64,000 bases of DNA from a bacterium (GTDB lineage: Bacteria; UBA8248). The notes beneath the pieces were generated by a model that was given only the letters and a program-made list of their open reading frames with translations, had not been told where the DNA came from and did not search any database. A program made the position numbers and the translations under genes. The DNA lies in NCBI GenBank assembly GCA_022828125.1, contig JAJEJD010000018.1, positions 226,539 to 290,538 on the forward strand, written 5' to 3'. Below, piece by piece: positions 57,343 through 64,000 of this stretch; position 1 is the first letter of the stretch, and every line of letters begins with the position of its first letter.

Positions 57343-58533
57343 ATGTCCGAAGAATGGTACCCGCGTTTTTCCGGCGAAGAAATGAACAGGCGTCATGGGA
57401 TGGCGAAAAATTTGATGGAAGAAGAAGGACTCGACGCTCTTTTGTTCTTCGGTATGGGCGGCACGAACCGGAACGCCCAGGCGAACATCTACTGGCTTTC
57501 GTGCTACCGGGATTTCAACCACTGCTATCTGATCTTCCCCAAAGATGGCCCCCCTTCCCTCTTCACGGGCCTGTACAACCACCTGCACAACGCGCAGATG
57601 CAGTGCATCTTCGAGGACGTGCGCCACGGAGCGTACGGCAACCCCGAGCGCATGGCGGATCAGCTCGACGCCCTGGGACTGGGGAATGCGCGGGTCGGCC
57701 TGGTGGGCATCAACCCCCGATTCAAGATTCTGCTGCCCTTCGAGCACATGGACTATCTTTCAGGGCGCTTCCCGGAGACGGAGTGGGTGGATGTGAGCGC
57801 CAGGTTCCGGGACCTCAGGCTGATAAAGAGCGACGAGGAAATCGAGTGGCTGACCGAGGCGGCGCGGCTCACGGACCTCGCCATGGAAGCGGCCCGGACA
57901 CACGCGAAACCGGGAATTCCCGAGATCGAACTCTCGGGCCGGATGGCCGCCGCCTTCAGAGAGCAGGGTGGCGAGCAGATGGTGCAGTTCGTGACGGCCA
58001 CGCCGATGGCGAACCCCCGCACGCCCGTCCCCTGGCAGAACCCCACGCGGAGAAAGCTCGAAGCGGGCGACGTGCTCATCATGGAGATCAGCGCAGCGTA
58101 TTATGGCTATGCGGGCCAGAGCCTGCGCACCTTCACCATCGGGGCCGACCCCACACCGCCCTATCAGGCGCTGCTCGACGCCGCGGTCGAGGTCTACGAG
58201 GGCGTGGGCAGAACGATGAAGGCGGGCAACTCCGCCCAGGCCGTCTTCGAGGCCACCGACCCGCTGCCCGAGCGGGGTTTCCAGATCTACGATTCGCTCG
58301 CGCACGGCTTCGGCACGGACCTGCTGCAGCCTTCCATCGGCATCAGGGGCTCGAACTACCTCGCGCCGCCCGCCGACTTCAAGTACCGGGAAAACATGGT
58401 GATGGTGATTCAGCCCAACCCCATGGACTCGGAAGGCCGCGGCGTGCAGATGGGCGACATGGGAATCGTGACCAGCGAGGGGTTCCGCTCCCTGCACACT
58501 TTCCCGATGAAGGCGTTCCGGTGTGATGGGTGA
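57343..58533 (+). CDS. M24-fold (creatinase/aminopeptidase P-like) protein lacking metal ligands
   Basis: A 396-residue protein with the N-terminal creatinase-type domain (~10-160) and the pita-bread C-terminal domain of M24. In active M24 metallopeptidases five ligands (Asp, Asp, His, Glu, Glu) hold two metals. Here the first Asp position reads E248 (IMEIS), the second falls in AGQSLRTF (Q259/S260), the His is kept (H321, AHGFGTD), the first Glu is Q357 (VIQPNP) and the last Glu is G371 (VQMGD). The protein is therefore unlikely to be a metallopeptidase. A metal-free hydrolase like creatinase, or a binding protein, fits better. The ATG has a strong AAGGAGG site. A longer overlapping frame from 57294 is a shadow. 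Confidence 0.83.
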   Translation: MSEEWYPRFSGEEMNRRHGMAKNLMEEEGLDALLFFGMGGTNRNAQANIYWLSCYRDFNHCYLIFPKDGPPSLFTGLYNHLHNAQMQCIFEDVRHGAYGNPERMADQLDALGLGNARVGLVGINPRFKILLPFEHMDYLSGRFPETEWVDVSARFRDLRLIKSDEEIEWLTEAARLTDLAMEAARTHAKPGIPEIELSGRMAAAFREQGGEQMVQFVTATPMANPRTPVPWQNPTRRKLEAGDVLIMEISAAYYGYAGQSLRTFTIGADPTPPYQALLDAAVEVYEGVGRTMKAGNSAQAVFEATDPLPERGFQIYDSLAHGFGTDLLQPSIGIRGSNYLAPPADFKYRENMVMVIQPNPMDSEGRGVQMGDMGIVTSEGFRSLHTFPMKAFRCDG

Positions 58534-59116
58534 GGATGCCCGGCCCGAGGCGGGTGAGAGTCCGTCTTCCTGGCAAGGGATTGTTGAACAAATCCTCTTC
58601 GGGGGAGCATCGCCTTTAACGGGAAGGCCACTTTCGCGCGTTCCGCTCGCGCCTCGTCTTGAAAGGCAACCCCCCCTACCCACCCTTGTCAGGGGGGTAT
58701 GAAGAACCAAAACCCCTTGTGGGCGGCAAGAAGAACCAAAACCCTGTTCCACCGGTGGAGGGTTTGCCTTTTTTACCCCCCTGACAAGGGGGGGTAGGGG
58801 GGGTTGCCTTATGGGATTTCCCTTTTATGGGGTTGCCATTACCCCCTCAAGGGGGAGTAATTCTTTCTCTCTCGTCGCTTTGCGATGCCGCGCAATGGGG
58901 AGTGGTTTTCTTTCCTCTCATAGGTCACGGTGAACCTTCATTCATCAAGGCTTTTTCAACAGCCCAAAAGTAACAGTTCGCTCTTCAACCTTCCTCGTAA
59001 TGCGCCCCGCTCCGCCGTTGCGGCCTGGCGCATCCGCGCATAGAATCCGGGCGTCTCAACTACCACCTGAGATCACACAACAGGCTCTTATTTCTTTTCA
59101 TGCGAAGGAAAAATCC
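58534..59116. repeat. gene-free stretch with repeat copy A (large inverted repeat and related modules)
   Basis: No gene is visible. The stretch holds a pair of ~35-base inverted arms rich in runs of C or G (58665-58699 and 58774-58808) around a ~74-base loop. The loop carries two direct copies of AAGAACCAAAACCC (58702-58715, 58731-58744). A short palindrome CCCCCTCAAGGGGG follows (58842-58855). Ends resembling those of copy B lie at about 58577 (GGGATTGTTGAACAAATCC) and 58951-58965 (CTTTTTCAACAGCCC). The arms could form a very stable hairpin and might stop transcription of the M24 gene. Confidence 0.7.
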
Positions 59117-59728
59117 ATGGAATTCGTCATCAAGATTTACGACAGGCCCGAAGCGGCCGCATTGAGGGACGTGCACCGCAAGGCGCATCTCGATTATCTC
59201 AAGAGCTTCGACGACGCCACCCGCTTCGCGGGGCCGTTCCTGACCGACGACGGCAAGCTCGAACTGGGCAGCTTCCGCATCCTGGACCTGCCCGACCGCG
59301 CCGCCGCGGAAGAGCACGTGGCGAACGAGCCGTTCATCATCGAGGGGATTCAGGAGCGGCCTTCGGTTCACCGCTGGCGCGCCACCGTGCCCCACTCCTG
59401 GCGCGACTGCCCGCGGCAGGAGGGGAACCTCCAGTTCTACGTCCATGCGCTGGACAAGGCGGGCAGCGATATTCGAAAGACCCTGCATGAAGAGCACGTC
59501 GCCTACCTGACCGAGCACGGCGACTCGGTGATGGTGCGCGGCCCCCTGGTCACCGATGACGGGGAGACCAGAAACGGCAGCGTGCTGCTGCTCGATTTTC
59601 CCGGCATCGAGGCGGCGCGCGCGTTCTGGGCGGAGGAGCCCTACAACCGCGCGGGCCTGTACGAGAGCGTGGAGTTCTACGCCTGGCGCTTCGGGCGGGT
59701 GTTCGACCGTTTCAAGACGCCCGCGTGA
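59117..59728 (+). CDS. tandem YciI-domain protein
   Basis: A 203-residue protein made of two similar YciI-like (ferredoxin-like fold) halves, ~1-95 and ~103-197. Each half has a conserved His near its start (RKAHLDYL; HEEHVAYL) and the motif GP-x2-TDDG-x4-GS-x3-LD-x-P (AGPFLTDDGKLELGSF; RGPLVTDDGETRNGSV). YciI proteins are small enzymes or subunits with a His-Asp pair; some are dehydrochlorinases or muconolactone-isomerase-like. The ATG at 59117 has an AAGGA site; the frame is open to 59000 but without family sequence. The stop codon directly abuts the end of repeat copy B. Confidence 0.8.
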   Translation: MEFVIKIYDRPEAAALRDVHRKAHLDYLKSFDDATRFAGPFLTDDGKLELGSFRILDLPDRAAAEEHVANEPFIIEGIQERPSVHRWRATVPHSWRDCPRQEGNLQFYVHALDKAGSDIRKTLHEEHVAYLTEHGDSVMVRGPLVTDDGETRNGSVLLLDFPGIEAARAFWAEEPYNRAGLYESVEFYAWRFGRVFDRFKTPA

Positions 59729-60004
59729 GGGTGTTGAAAAAGTCCCGTGGAGCGATTTCGGTTGAGCGTACGCTTTTGAATTTCACTCCCCCCTTGAGGG
59801 GGAGTCGAAGAGCTAAGGGCGTAAGCCCGCAAGCGATTCGGTGGGGGGTATAATCCGGAATAGCGGTAAACGCGATTCTCCCCCCACCGATTCAGCCTTC
59901 GCACAAACCGCTCGGCTTCATCGACTCCCCCTCAAGGGGGGAGTGATTCCTCTCTCCTCGGACTTTTTCAACAGCCCTGACAAGGGGGGGTAGGGGGGGG
60001 TGCC
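59729..60004. repeat. MITE-like repeat copy B with terminal inverted repeats
   Basis: A ~249-base element bounded by 17-base inverted ends, GGGTGTTGAAAAAGTCC (59729-59745) and its near-complement ending at 59977. Inside are two nested pairs: a CCCCTTGAGGGG-type palindrome on each side (59786-59804 and 59924-59943), and a central hairpin with arms GATTCGGTGGGGGGTA (59835-59850) and its complement (59880-59894). Directly after it (59977-60004) lies a second copy of the G-rich arm of copy A. It encodes no protein. The layout suggests a non-autonomous element moved by a transposase that is not in the window. Confidence 0.78.
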
Positions 60005-60053
60005 GTTATCCCCTGAGGAGGGAGGCTTTTTTAGCAACTCCGTATCGTAATGC

Positions 60054-61514
60054 TCACAGAATCTCGCCGGTGAAATCCGTTCGTATCCGCTCCTTGAGCG
60101 AGCGAACCGCCTTGAGCGACATCTTGAGCACCTGTTTCTCCCGTCGTGAGATTGCCGATTTCCTCACATAGCGCGTCGCTTTTTTGAAGCGCCTGAAATC
60201 TCTCAATTGCTGACGCAGGAGCAGATAGGTCAGATGCTCGAGGGCGGCGGTGTAGTCGTCAACCTCATCGTCGCTGAAAACCCCCGCCTCGTGCAGCAGA
60301 CGGATGCGCTCGTAGGTGGAGGTCGCCTCGATCCCCTCTTTCAGGGCGAGCAGCCGCACGGCCCCGACCAGGGGGAGGATGCCCCCGTGTTTCAGGTTCA
60401 CGCCCGGAGGAAGCCCTTCCCCGACTTTCTCGGTGCGCAACATGCCGAACAGGCCGAGAGCGACGTGCCTGTCGTCCTCGGTCTGGAACATCGCCTGGAG
60501 CACGGTGGGTTCTTTCTGCACGAACGTCGTGATGTGACTGCGCAATTCGCGACCCAGGCTCAAATCCCCGCAGGCGGTGTCGAAGTCGAAGAAGACGTCG
60601 CTCAACTGAACCTGGAACGTGCTTCTCTTCTGGAACCAGCGCAGGGTCTGGTGTTTCCACTCGGAGATTGATTTGCGCCAAAGCGGATTCGTGGCCATGA
60701 CGTTGCCGTCGCAGAGGGGAAAGCCGATGGCTTCGAGATTCCAGGTCAGCAGTTCCGAGAACTGCATGAAGTAGTCATTGACTTCGTTGTGCCGCTCCAC
60801 CGGATAGTCTTCGATGATGATGCCGTTGTCCTGATCCGGGTTGATGAAATTCTCCCCCCGGCCGCTCGAACCCATGACGATCACGGCGAAGCGGACGGGC
60901 GGCGCGCCTCCGCCCGCCTTTTCGATGGTCTCCGTCACTTTTTCGGCCACGCGGCTGTAGATGTCGTTGTTCACGTGCGTGAGCAGCGCCTGAATATCCG
61001 GCGCGGGGAGGTTGTCTTCGAGAAGCTCCTGCGCCACGACCGCCTGCACGGCCTTCACCTCTTGCAAGCCGTAGAGCTCGGGGACCTGCGTGAGCGCGTC
61101 GATGTGCTCTACCACATGCGCGGCCGCCACGGCCATGGCGTCCTCCAGGTCGAGCAGGCCCAGGGGGCGGTTCCCCTCATCCACCACCGGCATGTGGCGG
61201 TGGCCGAGGCGGCGCATGCGCGCGATGGTGTGATAGAGGTAGTCCCCCTGCTTCGCGGAGTAAACGCGGGGCGTCATCACCTGCTCTATCGTCTCCGAAC
61301 CGTCGCACCGCAGGGCGACGCGGCGCGTCACGTCCTTCTCCGTAAAAATGCCGGAGAGAGCGTTCTCCTCATCCGTCACGAGAACGCACGTAGCGCCCGT
61401 CTCCGCCATCCGGGAGATAACGCTCCTGAGATTCTCCGATGCCGGGAACATGAGCGAATCGGGTTTCAGGAAATCATCCACAAGGCAGGAGAAAATTCTC
61501 GTCTGGGATTTCAT
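60054..61514 (-). CDS. CBS-pair/DUF294 nucleotidyltransferase-like protein
   Basis: A 486-residue protein with two CBS domains (~12-65 and ~78-132; SGIFTEKDVTRR and MPVVDEGNRPLGLL). A nucleotidyltransferase-fold domain of the DUF294 type follows (~140-300), then the helical DUF294 C-terminal domain. The NTase motif GSSGRGE (215-221) with D227 and D229 is intact, as in GlnD-type uridylyltransferases. CBS pairs usually bind adenine nucleotides. Such proteins often lie beside an exonuclease or a sodium symporter; neither is here. The target of any nucleotidyl transfer is unknown. Confidence 0.82.
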   Translation of the reverse strand: MKSQTRIFSCLVDDFLKPDSLMFPASENLRSVISRMAETGATCVLVTDEENALSGIFTEKDVTRRVALRCDGSETIEQVMTPRVYSAKQGDYLYHTIARMRRLGHRHMPVVDEGNRPLGLLDLEDAMAVAAAHVVEHIDALTQVPELYGLQEVKAVQAVVAQELLEDNLPAPDIQALLTHVNNDIYSRVAEKVTETIEKAGGGAPPVRFAVIVMGSSGRGENFINPDQDNGIIIEDYPVERHNEVNDYFMQFSELLTWNLEAIGFPLCDGNVMATNPLWRKSISEWKHQTLRWFQKRSTFQVQLSDVFFDFDTACGDLSLGRELRSHITTFVQKEPTVLQAMFQTEDDRHVALGLFGMLRTEKVGEGLPPGVNLKHGGILPLVGAVRLLALKEGIEATSTYERIRLLHEAGVFSDDEVDDYTAALEHLTYLLLRQQLRDFRRFKKATRYVRKSAISRREKQVLKMSLKAVRSLKERIRTDFTGEIL

Positions 61515-61593
61515 GAGCTCAAGATCCCGTCTTTGCGGCGGGGGTCCGGTGACGCTTTGGGGCTCACGGCGCGTTATGGGGACGTAGTATAGC

Positions 61594-62511
61594 TTAGTTC
61601 TTCATATATTTGTCCAGGTAGGCGATGCACGCGCCGATCGCCTCCGCTTGCGTCTCATCGACGGCGTACTCCCCGTCCCCTCCGCGCTCGGGAAAGATAT
61701 ATCCGTGCATGGGATGATCGTAGGAGACCCACTGGACGTCCCTCCCGGCCTCGACCATCAGGTCATACGTGGCGCGGAAGATGCCCTGCAGGTGGTCCTC
61801 ATCCCTTCCCATGATGAGGATCGGCGTTTGAATGCTCTTCATCCTTTCGAGCGCAAGTTCATGGTTGATGCGCGCCCGGACTTTTTCGACCTCTTCCATC
61901 ATCATGCCCTCGATGTTTCTGAGCTGCGTCTCCTCGTTCACGAAGGCGGTATCGTCCGGTGAGAGGTCCAGAAATTCATGGGAGGCGGGCTCGCAGGCCA
62001 CGCAGGCGCGCGCGCCGCCGTATTCGGATGTTATCTTCAAGATCATCTCGCCCGCATGGCTCACGCCCATCAGGCCGACGCGGTCCCCGTCCACCTCGGG
62101 CAGCGTCTTCACGAATTCGATGATCGAAATCTCGTCTTCATACTCGAGCGGTGCGCGGTTCAGGAGTTGGCGTCCCTGGCGGATGTCCTCGACGAGGCGG
62201 CCGCCGTTGTTGTAGCCGAGTTCCACCTCGGCGCGGTACCTCAGCCAGGCGCAGGCGTAGCCCGCCTCGAGAAGACATTCCTGGATGTAGCCCATGTTGC
62301 GGGTCGCCTCGCGCACCCAGGCCATGCCGCCGCCCCCATTCCCCCGCCCGAGCAGCACGGTGGGGTGCGGCCCTGAGCCTTCGGGCATCCTGAGCCCTAT
62401 CGGAGCATACACGCCGTCGAGCAGTTCGACGTAGGTCAGGTGAACCGGGTATTCCGAACCCGCCACGGACTCGGTGACGACGACGCGCTCGGGGTCGATT
62501 TCATGTGGCAC
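61594..62511 (-). CDS. alpha/beta hydrolase (dienelactone hydrolase-like)
   Basis: A 305-residue alpha/beta hydrolase. The nucleophile is S151 in GVSHAGE, the acid is D237 or D239 in GRDEDHL and the base is H269 in HPMHGYIF. A Gly-rich LGRGNGGGG stretch (~54-62) forms the oxyanion region. The overall plan, including the C-terminal DHPMHGY segment, resembles dienelactone hydrolases and prolyl-oligopeptidase-type esterases. There is no signal peptide, so it should be cytoplasmic. GTG at 62511 has a GGAGAAA site. Substrate unknown. Confidence 0.8.
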   Translation of the reverse strand: MPHEIDPERVVVTESVAGSEYPVHLTYVELLDGVYAPIGLRMPEGSGPHPTVLLGRGNGGGGMAWVREATRNMGYIQECLLEAGYACAWLRYRAEVELGYNNGGRLVEDIRQGRQLLNRAPLEYEDEISIIEFVKTLPEVDGDRVGLMGVSHAGEMILKITSEYGGARACVACEPASHEFLDLSPDDTAFVNEETQLRNIEGMMMEEVEKVRARINHELALERMKSIQTPILIMGRDEDHLQGIFRATYDLMVEAGRDVQWVSYDHPMHGYIFPERGGDGEYAVDETQAEAIGACIAYLDKYMKN

Positions 62512-62714
62512 GACAGTTTCTCCTCATTCATTTCCGGGGCGATGCGGGATGAATTCCGGCCATCATCCCATACGATGCACGCGGGCGAAAAGCGCGGGCT
62601 TGGTTCGGTGAAAGATATCCGGCGCGTTTCCCCTTCTTCCGCGATGTGAGAAAATCTCGTCTAGGAAAAGAAAGCCCCTATGCCGCTCATCAGTTTGAGC
62701 AGAAGGAATCAGAA

Positions 62715-62996
62715 ATGTCCGAGAGCAAATGCCCTGAGAGCGGGGCCGAAACGTCCGGCGCCGATCCCTGTCCCGAGTGCGACGAAGCGCTGGTGGAAAA
62801 GCCCGCAGACGAGCGGCCCCTGAACGTCATCGACGCCAAGGCGATCGTCGTGAAGGTCATGTGGGGAACGGGGGCCTTGATGCTCTGCGGCGGCCTTGGG
62901 GCGCTCTCCATCGGTGCGACGAAGCCCGCCGTCGGCCTGCTGGGCGTGGGCGGCCTCCTCTTCGCCGGCTCCTACGCGGTGGACTGGTGGACTTGA
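62715..62996 (+). CDS. small membrane protein with Cys-rich N-terminus
   Basis: A 93-residue protein. The N-terminal ~40 residues are polar with C6, C19 and C22 (PCPECDEAL, half of a zinc ribbon). Two transmembrane helices follow (~45-66 and ~68-88, Gly-rich) and the C-terminus is DWWT. The ATG at 62715 has an AGAAGGA site eight bases upstream; the frame is open from 62646. The gene sits alone after the divergent hydrolase gene. The family was not recognised. Confidence 0.6.
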   Translation: MSESKCPESGAETSGADPCPECDEALVEKPADERPLNVIDAKAIVVKVMWGTGALMLCGGLGALSIGATKPAVGLLGVGGLLFAGSYAVDWWT

Positions 62997-63141
62997 GGGT
63001 TTTGATTTTATCTGCTACCCCCAGCAGGATTAGCGTAGTCTTGTATATTGTTGTTTTTAATTGATATTATGTTATTAGTCCGAGCCCTTGTCCAATTATA
63101 TTTCACACGCGAAAGGGGGGACTCGCTTCTATCATGGAATC

Positions 63142-63630
63142 TTATGCAAAATTGTATATGCCTGACACAGCGCCCAAAATAAAACAGAAAAGCCCTAGAA
63201 AGCCTAGTGAATTTTCAAGCCGACGCCTTTGTCCTACACGTGTCTCTAGCAGGTTCAATTCTTCACGAAATTTTTGGTGATTAGTTTCATCCTTAAAAAA
63301 ACTTCTATAGCTATCGAAGACTTTTTGAGTAGCCCAGCCATATCGAAAAAAAATGATGAGATTCATTAATGCAACAAGAACAAGGCCAACGGAAAAAAAG
63401 ACCATCGGCCAAAACGTCCAATCAACATTCTTCAGTTGATTGGAGAACAATGCCGCCTTAGCGCTCAATACCGCCACCAAAGCCCCGCCATTCATGAAAA
63501 CGAGATGGCGAATGAACATAGACCCATAGGACATTTTACCTTCTTGGAGATTCGACACGATTTCATGAAATTGTTCTCTATGTTTTTCTTTGGCGCTATC
63601 GCTCAATTGCGAAAAATTGACATTGTTCAT
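63142..63630 (-). CDS. hypothetical membrane protein, low G+C
   Basis: A 162-residue protein with a polar helical N-terminus (1-40), two transmembrane helices (~43-63 and ~74-97), a charged helical stretch (~100-143) and a third helix (~145-161). I do not recognise the family. The layout of membrane helices around an amphipathic helix is like that of small effector membrane proteins in defence modules, but no partner gene is visible and this is only a loose likeness. Its base composition is clearly more AT-rich than the genes at 53-63 kb, suggesting recent transfer. It lies between the small membrane protein gene and repeat copy C. Confidence 0.55.
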   Translation of the reverse strand: MNNVNFSQLSDSAKEKHREQFHEIVSNLQEGKMSYGSMFIRHLVFMNGGALVAVLSAKAALFSNQLKNVDWTFWPMVFFSVGLVLVALMNLIIFFRYGWATQKVFDSYRSFFKDETNHQKFREELNLLETRVGQRRRLENSLGFLGLFCFILGAVSGIYNFA

Positions 63631-63754
63631 AGCTCAAAACGTCCCCCTTCGCGCAAGGCGCGCTCGATTCAAATACACTTAGCCTCTCTCTTTTGAGGCC
63701 CTTAATTTTCCAGGTAGATATTACACCCTTCGAGAGGGGATTACATCGCGCACT

Positions 63755-64000
63755 GGGGTTGTTAAAAACCTCCGATTTCGTGTTCTGTTGTGTAGGGCCG
63801 ATTAGGGAGGGAGGAAACTTTATTTCCCCACTTTCGAGTTTTTGCAGGCCGAGTAGAGAGGATATTCACTTCCCCCTTGAGGGTCGAGCATCCCGAGGGG
63901 AATGCCCGACGAGGAAGCCGAGCGTTTTTTGCGAAGGCTGAATCGGTGGGGGGTAAAATGCGTTTTATTGTCAGTCCGAATTATACCCCCCACCGAATCG
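63755..64000. repeat. MITE-like repeat copy C (cut by the window end)
   Basis: The same repeat family as copies A and B. Its left end GGGGTTGTTAAAAACCTCC (from 63755) resembles the inverted ends of copy B. A CCCCCTTGAGGG palindrome lies at 63874-63885. The central hairpin is nearly perfect: GAATCGGTGGGGGGTA (63940-63955) pairs with TACCCCCCACCGAATC (63984-63999). The element continues beyond the window. No protein is encoded here. Confidence 0.75.

Noticed and set aside
57294..58526. 410-residue open frame overlapping the M24-fold gene in another frame
   Set aside because: Rich in Arg, Gly, Pro and Ala with no recognisable domain; the overlapping frame from 57343 has clear family sequence and a strong ribosome-binding site.

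Overview
The window is a contiguous piece of a Gram-negative bacterial chromosome. The outer membrane is shown by lptE, lptC, lptA, lptB, lolA, rseP and an lpxC domain. The gene orders (rib genes-nusB; phoH-pgpH-ybeY; lptC-lptA-lptB-rpoN-hprK-EIIA-HPr; DUF4390-ntrY-ntrX) resemble deltaproteobacteria and related uncultured phyla. I cannot fix the phylum from sequence alone. GTG and TTG starts are common and genes are tightly packed, often overlapping by 1 to 8 bases.

Layout. 1-5.2 kb: riboflavin genes (ribD 3' end, ribE, a ribB with a degenerate GTP cyclohydrolase domain, ribH), nusB, a stand-alone M17 N-terminal domain, lptE and holA, facing rpsT. 5.6-15.6 kb: murJ, xerD, phoH-like, a 7TM-HD protein, ybeY, lapA, mutS. 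15.7-27.4 kb: DUF4390 protein, NtrY-like kinase, a response regulator fused in one reading frame to a complete LpxC, purM, purN, lolA, rseP, ispG, proS. 27.5-38 kb: a small Cys-rich protein and a small membrane protein with their own promoter, a CAU-anticodon tRNA beside tilS, ftsH, pdxJ, nnr, tsaE, lptC-A-B, rpoN. 38.3-50.4 kb: hprK-EIIA-HPr, metK-ahcY, amidase, der, an EF-G paralogue, a SPOR protein, a MerR regulator and a TPR protein. 50.5-64 kb: a more GC-rich accessory segment with rtcB, bioB, a FAD/Fe-S oxidase, a zinc alcohol dehydrogenase, an M24-fold protein that has lost its metal ligands, a tandem YciI protein, a CBS-DUF294 protein, an alpha/beta hydrolase, two small membrane proteins, and three copies of a MITE-like inverted-repeat element.

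How it fits together. Envelope biogenesis dominates: lipid A synthesis (lpxC), LPS transport (lptE, lptCAB), lipoprotein transport (lolA), proteolytic control (rseP, ftsH), lipid II flipping (murJ) and cell-wall remodelling (amidase, SPOR protein). The most striking gene is the NtrX-like/LpxC fusion. It is translationally coupled to an NtrY-like membrane kinase and lies downstream of a predicted exported DUF4390 protein. The AAA+ part has lost the GAFTGA loop and the Walker B glutamate, while the zinc and catalytic residues of LpxC are intact. This suggests direct two-component control of the committed step of lipid A synthesis. The PTS genes look like a regulatory rather than a sugar-transporting branch. 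The last 14 kb looks like an accessory region spread by repeats. I found no CRISPR array, prophage, rRNA or transposase gene.
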